This document shows positions 19,052 to 28,077 of a DNA stretch of 64,000 bases, piece by piece (position 1 is the first letter of the stretch; each line of letters begins with the position of its first letter). The translations under genes and the position numbers were made by a program. The stretch lies in NCBI RefSeq assembly GCF_003326755.1, contig NZ_JPWH01000001.1, positions 242,227-306,226 of the forward strand, written 5' to 3'. This DNA comes from Thalassospira profundimaris (GTDB taxonomy: Bacteria; Pseudomonadota; Alphaproteobacteria; Rhodospirillales; Thalassospiraceae). The notes beneath the pieces were generated by a model, which was given only the letters and a program-made list of their open reading frames with translations, was not told where the DNA came from and did not search any database.

Positions 19052-20623
19052 TCAGCCGTTTTTGGCATGCCCTGCTTGTGCCTTTGGGTGTTCAACATCG
19101 GTCAGGCGCCCGGCCAGCACCACCAGCAGCAAAACCGGCAGGCCCAATATTGCCGTGCCGATAAAGAACGCCTGATAGCCGACCGCATCCACCACCGTTC
19201 CGGAAAACCCGGCAATCACCTTGGGAAACAGGGTCATGATCGAACTGAAAATGGCATATTGCATGGCGGTGAATGAAATATTGGTCAGGCCGGACAGATA
19301 GGCGATAAAGGCCGCGGTGGCGAGACCGCCAGAAAGGTTATCGGCCATGATGACGGCGGCAAACATCACGGTATTGGCCGGGATTTGCGCCATAATGGCA
19401 AACAGGATATTGGTAATGGCCGAAAGCAGCGCACCCAAAAACAGGACGCGGATGACGCCATAGCGAACCGAGAGCACACCGCCCAGAAAACTGCCCGCAA
19501 TGGTCATGAACAGGCCAAAGGTTTTGGAAACGGCGGCGATTTCTTCCTTGGTAAAGCCGATATCGGTGTAAAACACATTTGCCATCACACCCATGACAAT
19601 ATCGGCAATGCGGTAAAAGCCGATCAGGGCGAGAACCACGATGGCGACTTTGCCGTAACGATCAACAAAGTCCTTTACCGGCGCGATATAGGTTTCACGC
19701 ACCATTTCACGCGGTGTAATGCCGATCAGGGTGGTCAGCCAGGCAACAAATACCGCCAGCAGCACCGCGATGGCAAGTTGTAGACTGCCGGTGACAAAGC
19801 CAGCCAGTTCCGGGGTCATGCCCGAGGCCGTTAACCTGGTGCCCAGCGGTGATACCGCGCTGCCCGCCCAGACATTGGCAGCAATGAATGTTATAACGGT
19901 CAGGGCAAACATTGCCAGAAAACGGATATAATCGCTGGTCTGGTGAAAATATTTGCTGTCTTTGCGCGGCACATCAGGTTCGCTGATAAGCAGGGTGGTT
20001 AAGACCCCCACACACATTGCCAGCGCCATACAGCCATAGGCGACCCGCCAGGCAAGGGGCATGTAGGGGCCTTCGCCCTCTATCACACCGGCAATGGTGA
20101 GTGCCCCGGCCCCGGCGACGATCATGCCAATGCGATAACCGGCAATATAGGCCGAACTCATCATGGCCTGCAAATCGGTATCGACCGCCTCGATGCGATA
20201 GGCATCAATGACGATATCCTGTGTCGCGGCCGAAAACCCCAGGGCAACGACGGCAAAGGCCATCATGGTCAGGTGCTGGGCCGGGTCGGTCAGGCCCATC
20301 CACAGAATGGAAAGGATAATCGCCGTTTGCGCGACAATCAGCCAGCTTCTGCGCCGCCCCAATGCCGCGTACAGGCCCGGCAGGGGCAGGCGGTCAATCA
20401 GCGGCGCCCAGACGAACTTGAACGAATATCCCAGGGCGGCCCAACTGAAATAGGTTACGGTCGACCGTTCCACCCCGGCCTCGCGCAGCCAGATCGACAG
20501 GGTCGAGAAAATCAGCAAAATGGGAATGCCTGCCGAAAAGCCCAAAAACAGCATGGTAATCACCCGGCCATTGGTCAGGGCCCAAAAGGCCTCGCCCCAG
20601 CTGCGTTTGGTATGACTCTTCAT
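19052..20623 (-). CDS. ampG: AmpG-type muropeptide MFS permease
   Basis: This 523-residue inner-membrane transporter of the major facilitator superfamily is predicted to import GlcNAc-anhydroMurNAc peptides for cell-wall recycling. It starts LTNGRVITMLFLGFSAGIPI and carries AmpG-family marks: WLREAGVERSTVTYFSWAALGYSFKFVWAPLIDRLPLP, a loop with GRRRSW, and AATQDIVIDAYRIE near residue 135. About 12-14 hydrophobic segments are visible. It is convergent with ptsN and transcribed alone. Confidence 0.9.
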   Translation of the reverse strand: MKSHTKRSWGEAFWALTNGRVITMLFLGFSAGIPILLIFSTLSIWLREAGVERSTVTYFSWAALGYSFKFVWAPLIDRLPLPGLYAALGRRRSWLIVAQTAIILSILWMGLTDPAQHLTMMAFAVVALGFSAATQDIVIDAYRIEAVDTDLQAMMSSAYIAGYRIGMIVAGAGALTIAGVIEGEGPYMPLAWRVAYGCMALAMCVGVLTTLLISEPDVPRKDSKYFHQTSDYIRFLAMFALTVITFIAANVWAGSAVSPLGTRLTASGMTPELAGFVTGSLQLAIAVLLAVFVAWLTTLIGITPREMVRETYIAPVKDFVDRYGKVAIVVLALIGFYRIADIVMGVMANVFYTDIGFTKEEIAAVSKTFGLFMTIAGSFLGGVLSVRYGVIRVLFLGALLSAITNILFAIMAQIPANTVMFAAVIMADNLSGGLATAAFIAYLSGLTNISFTAMQYAIFSSIMTLFPKVIAGFSGTVVDAVGYQAFFIGTAILGLPVLLLVVLAGRLTDVEHPKAQAGHAKNG

Positions 20624-20735
20624 TCTTCCCCCTGCATATCCGCCGGTTGCCTGCGATCGGCGACCTTATGGCGTTATCGGTTAAAGAATGCACAAAAGGA
20701 TCGGCAATTTCAGCCAAAAACAGGGCGGCAACACA

Positions 20736-20763
20736 AAAGGGCCCGTCATGTGACAGGCCCTTT
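20736..20763 (-). terminator. Terminator of typA
   Basis: AAAGGGCC and GGCCCTTT pair around a 12-base loop; on the minus strand the stem is followed by TTTTGTGTT. It lies between the typA stop and the ampG start. Confidence 0.8.
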
Positions 20764-20795
20764 CGCTTGATTGGGGTGGTAAAAACGCGAATCGA

Positions 20796-22616
20796 TTATG
20801 CGTTTTCAGATTCTTTCTTGCGGCTTTCGCGTTTGCGCACGTTCGGATCAAGGTGCAGCTTGCGAATGCGGATGCTTTTCGGCGTGACTTCAACCAGCTC
20901 GTCATCCTGGATGTAAGACAGGGCTTCTTCCAGGCTCATGCGGCGCGGCGGGGTCAGCAGGATGGCATCATCCTTGCCCGAAGCCCGCACGTTGGTTAGC
21001 TTTTTGCCCTTCAGGATGTTCACTTCCAGGTCGTTGTCACGGTTATGTTCACCAATGACCATGCCCTGATAGACACGCTCGCCCGGTTCGATAAACATGA
21101 TCCCGCGATCTTCCAGACCCCAGATGGCATAGGCAACGGCTTCGCCCTGATCATTCGAGATCAGCGCACCGTTACGACGGCCAGCAATGCTGCCCTTCAC
21201 CGGACCATAGGAATGGAATACGCGGTTCATCACACCGGTACCACGGGTATCGGTCAGGAATTCACCATGATAACCGATCAGGCCACGCGACGGGGCAACG
21301 AACAGAATACGGGTCTTGCCGCCGCCCGAAGACCGCATGTCGGTCATTTCGGCTTTGCGCAGGCTCATCTTTTCAACGACGGCACCGGCAAATTCCTCGT
21401 CCACGTCAACCTGGACTTCTTCAAACGGTTCGGACAGAACGCCGTCAATTTCCTTGAATAGCACGCGCGGACGCGAGATCGACAGTTCAAAGCCTTCGCG
21501 ACGCATGGTTTCCACCAGAACGCCCAACTGCAATTCGCCACGACCGGCCACCTCGAAGGCGTCCTTGTCTTCGGTTTCGGCAATTTTGATGGCGATATTG
21601 CCTTCGGCTTCGCGTTCCAGACGCGCACGGATCATGCGCGAGGTTACTTTGTCGCCTTCCTGGCCTGCCAGCGGCGAGTTGTTGACCGAGAAGGTCATTG
21701 CCAGCGTGGGCGGATCAATCGGCTGGCTTTCAATCGCGACTTTGACTTCGGCCGCACAAATGGTGTCGGCCACGGTGGCGTCGGTCAGACCGGCAATGGC
21801 GATGATGTCGCCCGCTTCGGCTTCTTCCTGCGGGACACGTTCCAGCCCCCGGAAGCCCATCAGCTTGGACAGGCGACCGGTTTCAACGGTGCCATCGCCA
21901 CGCAGAACCTTGACCGGCATGTTCAGTTTGGCGCGGCCCTGTGCGATACGGCCGGTCAGAATACGGCCCAGGAAGTTATCGGCATGCAGCATAGTGGCGA
22001 TCATGGCGAATGGCGCGTCAAGTTCTGCCTTCGGGGCCGGAACATAGTTGAGAACCAGATCCATCAGCGGGGTCAGGTTTTCTTTCGGACCTTCGGGGTT
22101 TTCTGCCGCCCAGCCATCACGGCCCGATGCGTAAAGAACCGGGAAATCAAGCTGTTCTTCGTTGGCTTCGAGCGATACGAACAGATCGAAAATTTCATCA
22201 AGCACTTCTTCAGCGCGCTGGTCAGGACGGTCGATTTTGTTGATCACGACAATCGGCTTCAGGCCCAGCTTCAGGGCCTTACCCAGCACGAATTTGGTCT
22301 GCGGCATCGGCCCTTCAGCCGAGTCGACCAGCAGAACAACGCCATCCACCATCGAGAGGATACGTTCGACTTCGCCGCCGAAATCGGCGTGGCCCGGGGT
22401 ATCGACGATATTGATGCGGGTTTCTCCCCACTGGATGGCGGTCGGCTTTGCCATAATGGTAATGCCGCGTTCCCGTTCCAGGTCATTGCTGTCCATGGCG
22501 CGTTCGTCAACGCGCTGGTTGTCACGGTAAACGCCGGACTGACGGAACATGGAGTCAACCAGGGTTGTTTTACCGTGGTCAACGTGGGCGATAATGGCGA
22601 TATTGCGCAAGTTCAT
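20796..22616 (-). CDS. typA: Translational GTPase TypA/BipA
   Basis: This ribosome-binding GTPase of the EF-G family acts in 50S assembly and stress or cold adaptation. The 606-residue protein has G1 AHVDHGKTTLVD (residues 8-19), switch ERERGITIMAK, G3 DTPGHADF, G4 NKIDRPDQR, domain II, an EF-G V-like domain (RPRVLFKEIDGVLSEPFEE) and the BipA C-terminal domain. I used the ATG at 22616, where the conserved MNLRNIAIIAHVDHGK begins, rather than an in-frame upstream ATG at 22664. Confidence 0.97.
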   Translation of the reverse strand: MNLRNIAIIAHVDHGKTTLVDSMFRQSGVYRDNQRVDERAMDSNDLERERGITIMAKPTAIQWGETRINIVDTPGHADFGGEVERILSMVDGVVLLVDSAEGPMPQTKFVLGKALKLGLKPIVVINKIDRPDQRAEEVLDEIFDLFVSLEANEEQLDFPVLYASGRDGWAAENPEGPKENLTPLMDLVLNYVPAPKAELDAPFAMIATMLHADNFLGRILTGRIAQGRAKLNMPVKVLRGDGTVETGRLSKLMGFRGLERVPQEEAEAGDIIAIAGLTDATVADTICAAEVKVAIESQPIDPPTLAMTFSVNNSPLAGQEGDKVTSRMIRARLEREAEGNIAIKIAETEDKDAFEVAGRGELQLGVLVETMRREGFELSISRPRVLFKEIDGVLSEPFEEVQVDVDEEFAGAVVEKMSLRKAEMTDMRSSGGGKTRILFVAPSRGLIGYHGEFLTDTRGTGVMNRVFHSYGPVKGSIAGRRNGALISNDQGEAVAYAIWGLEDRGIMFIEPGERVYQGMVIGEHNRDNDLEVNILKGKKLTNVRASGKDDAILLTPPRRMSLEEALSYIQDDELVEVTPKSIRIRKLHLDPNVRKRESRKKESENA

Positions 22617-22875
22617 GGGCGCGGACTCCGTATAACATGCCGCGCGCCGGTCGTGCCGCCGCATCGGTCAGAAACAAGATTGGTCGATATATAATATGGT
22701 GAAGGCAGGGTGCTGCTCGCGCGGTGGCGGCGCATAACCTGCCTTGCAAATGCCAGAGTGCTTGATTTTTTAAAAATACAACACAGACGCCGGGTACATG
22801 CGCTATTGGCCGCAGATTGTCAATGCCTGGTAGCGTTGAAATGGCAGCCATGCGTCCGGCAATGGCGTATTTCTG

Positions 22876-22902
22876 CGGGACAGCCCCATTGTTGCTGTCC
22901 CG
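22876..22902 (-). terminator. Stem-loop after the PfkB-family kinase gene
   Basis: CGGGACAGC and GCTGTCCCG pair around a 9-base loop, just past the kinase stop (22926). There is no T-run on the minus strand, so termination is uncertain. The rest of the 309-base gap 22617-22925 holds the typA promoter region and no gene. Confidence 0.5.
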
Positions 22903-22925
22903 TGAAATTTTGCCATCGTTATGGC

Positions 22926-23921
22926 TCAGGCCGGAATGGCATCCTTGCAAAGCTCTTTCAAGTCGGCATCCGGGCGGGCCCCCATATGCGAAATGATTTC
23001 GGCCGCACAGATTGACCCCAGCCGTCCGCAGGTTGCCAGATCATAATTCTGAGTATAGCCAAACAGGAAACCCGACGCAAACAGGTCGCCTGCACCCGTG
23101 GTATCAACCACCCGGTTCACGGGTTCGGCGGCAATTTCAATGACATTGTCACCCGAAACAATCACCGATCCCTTTTCGCTACGCGTCAGGGCGGCGACCT
23201 TGCAATGGCGGCGCACCTCGCTTAGGGCTTCGTCAAATGTTTCTACCTCGTAAAGCGATTTGATTTCGTCTTCATTGGCAAACAGAATATCGACATGGTT
23301 ATGCACCAGGTCGCGGAAGGACTCCCGGTGACGATCCACACAGAAGGAATCCGAAAGCGTGATCGAAACCTGGCGACCGGCTTCATGGGCGATCTTTGCA
23401 GCCAGGACAAAGGCTTCCTTGGCTTCATCGCGGTCCCACAAATAGCCTTCCATATATGTCACCTTCGCTGATTTGATCAGTTCGGCATCAATATCATTCG
23501 GGCCCAGTTCGGTACAGGCGCCCAAAAAGGTATTCATGGTGCGGTGCCCGTCAGGGGTGACGAAAATCAGGCAGCGTGCGGTCGATGTGCCTTCGCTGGC
23601 TGCTTTTGTATCAAAGCTGACCCCCATTGCCCGAATGTCGTGGCGAAATACTTCGCCAAGCTGGTCATCGCGAACCTTACCAATATAGGCCCCTTTGCCA
23701 CCCAAAGCCGCGATCCCGGCCATTGTATTGCCAGCGGAACCGCCCGACATCTCGATGCCAGGCCCCATTTCCCCATAAAGCGCGTCGGCGCGATCGGCAT
23801 CAATCAGGGTCATTGAATTTTTGACCAGTTCCAGACGGGCAAGGTCTTCTTCGCTGCAATGGGTCAAAACGTCAACAATGGCATTGCCGATGCCAACGAC
23901 ATCTACGGTGGGTTCGCTCAT
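22926..23921 (-). CDS. PfkB-family sugar/nucleoside kinase, adenosine kinase-like
   Basis: This 331-residue ribokinase-fold kinase transfers phosphate from ATP to a sugar or nucleoside. It starts VDVVGIGNAIVDVL, has the substrate-side GGSAGNTMAGIAALG (about 53-67) and the PfkB signature with anion hole and catalytic Asp in DTTGAGDLFASGFLFG near 283. The family branch (DVVGIGNAIVDV...GGSAGNT) is usually annotated as adenosine kinase, but the substrate is not proved. AGGA lies before the ATG at 23921; an upstream in-frame ATG at 24002 is less likely. Confidence 0.9.
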   Translation of the reverse strand: MSEPTVDVVGIGNAIVDVLTHCSEEDLARLELVKNSMTLIDADRADALYGEMGPGIEMSGGSAGNTMAGIAALGGKGAYIGKVRDDQLGEVFRHDIRAMGVSFDTKAASEGTSTARCLIFVTPDGHRTMNTFLGACTELGPNDIDAELIKSAKVTYMEGYLWDRDEAKEAFVLAAKIAHEAGRQVSITLSDSFCVDRHRESFRDLVHNHVDILFANEDEIKSLYEVETFDEALSEVRRHCKVAALTRSEKGSVIVSGDNVIEIAAEPVNRVVDTTGAGDLFASGFLFGYTQNYDLATCGRLGSICAAEIISHMGARPDADLKELCKDAIPA

Positions 23922-24936
23922 GTAAAATTCCTGCTGGTTGGGGATGGGCCGACATAAACGCCGGGCAATTTTGGCGGCAGTATAATCGTTCAGGTCTGCC
24001 ACGCAAGTTTTGCGACCGGTGCCAGCGCGGGCGTATTGCCAATCGCAAGGGCACGTGCCTGCATATGCAGTTTTTTAACAGCATCGAAGGCAAAAATAAT
24101 TTCGGTTCAGATGCCCGTCCGGGATGTTTCTGTCCTCCGACACTGCCGTGCTGGAGGGATAAAATGATGCGTGAAAAATCGGCTGTTCTTCCCGTTCGAG
24201 GCGGCGGAAATGCTCGATTTTTGCCAGGGTATTCCAAATTGGCATGGGAGGATCAAACCGGGTAACGCGCGGCAAAAATACGGCAATTAATAGGGGAATA
24301 AGCATCTTTCAGAGTTTTTGATGGGCAAAAAGAGCGGTGATTTTACCAATTCTGGCCTATTTACAACTCATGCAAACCGGTTTGTATGTGATTAGATGGT
24401 TTTGTTTAATTTAATAAAACATCAATATAGAATCTATCAATTAACTCTATATGGGTGTATCGGCGGTATAAAGGCGATTAATCCACATATTGGCGTGGTT
24501 TTGCGCCAAATTGGAAGGTTGGATGCGTCGACCGGTTTTGTCGAAGCATCGTTGGGAAATATGCGGCGAATATGCTTTGGGAGATGGCCGATTTTTTGCG
24601 CCATATTGTTTCGATTCAGATATGAAATCGCAGTCGCCGCTTGTGGGCAGACCACATTAAGCGGGCATCATTCTGGCAGCTAGCAGAGGTGGAGAGGGCG
24701 TAAAAACATTGGGGGAGGATTATGGAATACCGGCCAGATCACACGTGTTGGCAGTTGTTTTTTAACTTCTGCGAGGTGGAGCGGTTATCAGGATCCAGCG
24801 GCACGTTATAACGGATTTCTGTCTGATCGTGCTGCCATGCCCCGCGGCGAAGGGTCGTTTTTCGGCACCAGAAACAGGGATATATTTTTATACACCGCCC
24901 TTATGAATCTATGAGTGGTGTCCAGATTTTTCAGAC
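23922..24936. other. Gene-poor interval of about 1 kb
   Basis: I see no recognisable gene here. Open frames are short, without family features. The stretch 24360-24500 is AT-rich. A possible 29-residue open frame with a very good ribosome binding site lies at 24722-24811. Two short motifs in this interval recur with nearly the same spacing at 47973-48105. Promoters for the kinase on its left would lie near 23930-24000. Confidence 0.5.
24722..24811 (+). CDS. Possible 29-aa open frame with a strong ribosome binding site
   Basis: ATG at 24722 follows GGGGGAGGATT, an excellent Shine-Dalgarno placement. It encodes 29 residues (starts MEYRPDHTCWQLFFNF). No family is recognised. A second frame through the same DNA stays open to 24914 without an ATG, so this may be a small peptide or the remains of a gene. 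Confidence 0.25.
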   Translation: MEYRPDHTCWQLFFNFCEVERLSGSSGTL

Positions 24937-25956
24937 TTAGGCCGGTGATGGATCATCATGGGGCGGGGAGGCGGCGGATGATGTGCCACGTGGGGTGTTT
25001 TCCGCGCCGGATGCCCCGGTATTTTTTGCCGGATGGAACGGGATGACGGTATCGTCTGGCTTGTCATCGGCTGTTTCTGATGTATCGGGCGAAATTCCGG
25101 CAATTCTGTCGCGCAATTCGGCGGCGAGGGTTTTAATGCGCTGCTGGTGGCGCGGGTCGTGGTTAAGCTTCAGGAACTGCTCGAAACAGGCCAGGGCCTT
25201 TTCATCATTATTAAGGCGCGCGTGAAGCGTACCCGCCTGATGCCACAGGCCCGGTTCGTCCGGCGCGATGATCAGGCAGCGTTCCAGAACGGCAGTGGCA
25301 TAGGCGAGATCGCCGCTGCGCAGCGCGCGGACTTTGATATTATTTTGAAGTCGTAACAATATCGTGCGGTCGGTAGCTTCGCGGTAATGTTCGGGCTGCA
25401 ATTCGGCATCAAGGCCCTGAAACGCCTTGAGCAATTCGCGCAGTTCCGCCGCCCCCAGCACAATGCCGTTGTGGAACGGGTCCAGCAGCACCCGTTCGCC
25501 ATTGGCTTCAAGACGCAACAGGAAATGGCCGGGGAAATCGATGCCTGTCATTTCCAGCCCGCAGCGCGCAGCGGCATGCAGATATAACAGGGCCAGGGCC
25601 ACAGGCAGGCCGCGTTTGCGATCCATCACGCACATCAGATTGGCGTTTTCGGGATCGTCGTAATTTTCTTCATCGCCCTGAAAGCCATGATAACCGGGAA
25701 TGACATTTTGCAGGGCAATGGCAAGGTCCATGACACGCGGCGGGGCATCTGCCGGGGTATGGGTATCGGCCACGGCGCGTTGCAGGTCTTCACAGATGTC
25801 ATCAAGCCGCGCAAAATAGGCGGTGATATCGCCCTCGGGCCGGTCCAGACTGGCCAGATAGAGCGCCGCCTCGGCTGCGGTTGCATCGGGATACTCGCCC
25901 GCGGCATAGGATTTCAGCCATTGCAGGACTGTTTCATGCCGTTCCGTATCAGTCAT
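24937..25956 (-). CDS. SirB1-family transglutaminase-like/TPR protein
   Basis: This 339-residue protein belongs to the SirB1 (transglutaminase-like 2) family; its biochemical role is unknown. The core domain includes NVIPGYHGFQGDEENYDDPENANL, RKRGLPVALALLYLHAAARCGLEM and GIDFPGHFLLRLE (about 90-165). A TPR region follows (LRSGDLAYATAVLERCLII, ARLNNDEKALACFEQFL, about 215-280), then a proline-rich disordered tail. It starts 14 bases after the BON lipoprotein stop, so the two probably form an operon. Confidence 0.88.
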   Translation of the reverse strand: MTDTERHETVLQWLKSYAAGEYPDATAAEAALYLASLDRPEGDITAYFARLDDICEDLQRAVADTHTPADAPPRVMDLAIALQNVIPGYHGFQGDEENYDDPENANLMCVMDRKRGLPVALALLYLHAAARCGLEMTGIDFPGHFLLRLEANGERVLLDPFHNGIVLGAAELRELLKAFQGLDAELQPEHYREATDRTILLRLQNNIKVRALRSGDLAYATAVLERCLIIAPDEPGLWHQAGTLHARLNNDEKALACFEQFLKLNHDPRHQQRIKTLAAELRDRIAGISPDTSETADDKPDDTVIPFHPAKNTGASGAENTPRGTSSAASPPHDDPSPA

Positions 25957-25970
25957 GACGCCTGTGATCT

Positions 25971-26654
25971 TTATGTCCTCTTGCGTGTGGGGTCGTCCTT
26001 CAGGCGGACGAAATTAACAACCCGTTTAACATAGCTTGTTGCGCGCACATGCGAAATAACCCGATCAAGTTCATCCCTGTTTTGCGCGATTCCCATCAGG
26101 TATACGGTGCCATCAACGGTTTCTATAGTGTAGTTAATGGCATAAACGCGGCTGTCAAACATCAGCGCGGTTTTTATCCGCGTGCTGATCAGAAGGTCAC
26201 TTGCCGTATCCATCAGGCCGACTTCCTTGCCGACCTGCAATTTATTGATCACCCGTTTGACACCATTGGTTTGCCAGGCGACCTCAACCGCCTTCATTTC
26301 CACGGCATCGCTGGGCACCCGTCCGGCAAGAAGGACCTCGCCTTCAACCACCTCGATGTCAATATCGACAAACATGTCTTTGTCGATTTCCAGATATTTG
26401 CGCCACAGATTGGCGGTGATGGCATTGTCATTGACCGAGTTTTTAAAGCCGCGTTCCTGCATGGCCGCCACCCCGGCCGTCGCCCCGGCCCCGACCACAA
26501 GCGAGGTGCAGCCTGTGCTTGCCAGCAGGCTTCCCGCCAAAAGCAGGCCGACGCAAATGCGCCGCAACCCGGTGTGCCCTGGTGCTATTTTGCCCGGATC
26601 ATGATGGTTGCCCGGTTTTGATATCGATATCATGGATTCGCCTGCCCACCCCAC
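25971..26654 (-). CDS. Two-BON-domain lipoprotein, DolP/OsmY-like
   Basis: This is a 227-residue predicted outer-membrane lipoprotein. A signal sequence ends in the lipobox LASTGC (Cys near residue 49), followed by two BON domains (about 70-140 with EVVEGEVLLAGRVPSD, and 148-215 with ETVDGTVYLMGIAQNRDELDRVI). Enterobacterial DolP has the same layout and supports outer-membrane integrity. The true start may be the ATG at 26633, which shortens an unusually long n-region. It is followed closely by the SirB1-like gene. Confidence 0.88.
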   Translation of the reverse strand: MGWAGESMISISKPGNHHDPGKIAPGHTGLRRICVGLLLAGSLLASTGCTSLVVGAGATAGVAAMQERGFKNSVNDNAITANLWRKYLEIDKDMFVDIDIEVVEGEVLLAGRVPSDAVEMKAVEVAWQTNGVKRVINKLQVGKEVGLMDTASDLLISTRIKTALMFDSRVYAINYTIETVDGTVYLMGIAQNRDELDRVISHVRATSYVKRVVNFVRLKDDPTRKRT

Positions 26655-26970
26655 TTTCAGTCATCACTATGCGCGACGGATATTAAAGAGTTTTAAAAAT
26701 GGTGGTGATCGTCCGGCGCTTGGGCCATGTGGATGCAAGCAGGACAAAATGTGGTCGGAAGGCAGGGATGAAACAATAAAATGTGATCCTTGCCTGATCC
26801 TCCAGGGCCCATTGCCTGCTTTGTTTCGGGGCTTATTTTGCGGATGCCTTTTGAATTTCATGTGCCGGTTTGCAGGGCCTGATGCTCTGATCATAAATTT
26901 CCAGGCAACGGGCTTTTGTCAGATGAACGGCACATCTTTCTTTTCATGATGACCCGAAAGGACCGGAAAA
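26655..26970. other. Intergenic region between divergent BON lipoprotein and aldo/keto reductase genes
   Basis: No gene is recognised in these 316 bases. It must hold the promoters for both divergent genes. AAAGGACCGGAAAA before the GTG at 26971 is the reductase ribosome binding site. Confidence 0.5.
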
Positions 26971-27993
26971 GTGCAATATAACAAACTTGGCAATACAGGA
27001 CTTTTTGTCTCGGAACTGTGTCTTGGCACCATGACCTTTGGCGGCACGGGCGACTTGTGGCAGAAAATCGGTGCCGTTGGGCAAAAAGAGGCGGACGAGC
27101 TGGTGAAAACCGCGCTGGATGCCGGGATCAATTTTATTGATACCGCCAATGTCTATTCCGAAGGTCTGTCAGAAGAAATTACCGGTCAGGCCCTGAAAAA
27201 TCTGGGCGTGCCTCGCGAGGATGTTGTTGTGGCAACCAAGGTTTTTGGCCGTATGGGCAGCAATGTCAATTCGGCCGGGGTCTCGCGTTATCACATCATG
27301 GATCAGATCAAGGCCAGCCTGAAACGCCTTCAGCTTGACCATATCGACCTGTATCAAATTCACGGTTTTGATAGCGAAACGCCGATCGAGGAAACGCTGG
27401 AGGCCCTTGATACGCTGGTGAAGCACGGGCATGTCCGCTATATCGGCGTTTCCAATTGGGCGGCCTGGCAGATCATGAAGGCGCTGGGCATTTCGGAACG
27501 GAAAAATCTGGCGCGTTTTGCCTCGCTTCAGGCCTATTACACATTGGCCGGACGGGACCTGGAGCGTGAAATTGTCCCGCTTTTGACATCCGAAAATGTG
27601 GGCCTGATGGTCTGGAGCCCGCTGGCAGGTGGTTTGTTAAGTGGCAAATATGATCGCAATAACGAAACCGATGGCGAAGGTCGCCGGGCAAATTTTGATT
27701 TTCCGCCCGTTAATCGTGACCGCGCCTATGATTGCATTGATGCGATGCGGGTTGTCGCCAAGGCCCATGGTTGCAGTGTCGCCCAGATAGCCCTTGCCTG
27801 GCTTCTGCACCAGCAGGCTGTGACCAGCGTGATTGTCGGGGCAAAGCGCGTTGATCAGCTGGAAGATAATATCAAGGCAACCGGTATAAAGCTGACCGGC
27901 GCGGACCTGGAGGCGCTTGATCAGGTCAGTGCCCTGCCATCAGAATATCCGGGCTGGATGCTGGAACGTCAGGGCGCTTATCGCAAGGGTTGA
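26971..27993 (+). CDS. Aldo/keto reductase
   Basis: This 340-residue NADPH-dependent oxidoreductase has the AKR (beta/alpha)8 fold. It starts MQYNKLGNTGLFVSELCLGT and has the catalytic Asp-Tyr in FIDTANVYSEG, Lys in VVVATKVFG, and the loop His in DLYQIHGFD. The C-terminal cofactor-binding segment is SVIVGAKRVDQLEDNI. The start codon is GTG with GGA upstream. The substrate is unknown. A terminator follows. Confidence 0.92.
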   Translation: MQYNKLGNTGLFVSELCLGTMTFGGTGDLWQKIGAVGQKEADELVKTALDAGINFIDTANVYSEGLSEEITGQALKNLGVPREDVVVATKVFGRMGSNVNSAGVSRYHIMDQIKASLKRLQLDHIDLYQIHGFDSETPIEETLEALDTLVKHGHVRYIGVSNWAAWQIMKALGISERKNLARFASLQAYYTLAGRDLEREIVPLLTSENVGLMVWSPLAGGLLSGKYDRNNETDGEGRRANFDFPPVNRDRAYDCIDAMRVVAKAHGCSVAQIALAWLLHQQAVTSVIVGAKRVDQLEDNIKATGIKLTGADLEALDQVSALPSEYPGWMLERQGAYRKG

Positions 27994-28030
27994 TCAAACC
28001 CTGTTTTCGGCAAATTAACCTCATGGATGA

Positions 28031-28058
28031 CCGGCAGAGTGCGCATCTGCCGGTTTTC
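28031..28058 (+). terminator. Terminator of the aldo/keto reductase gene
   Basis: CCGGCAGA and TCTGCCGG pair around GTGCGCA and are followed by TTTTC. Confidence 0.85.
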
Positions 28059-28077
28059 TATTGGCTGTTGTGGGGCG

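Noticed and set aside
24396..24683. A 95-codon open frame in the AT-rich gap
   Set aside because: No good ribosome binding site, odd composition, and no family resemblance.
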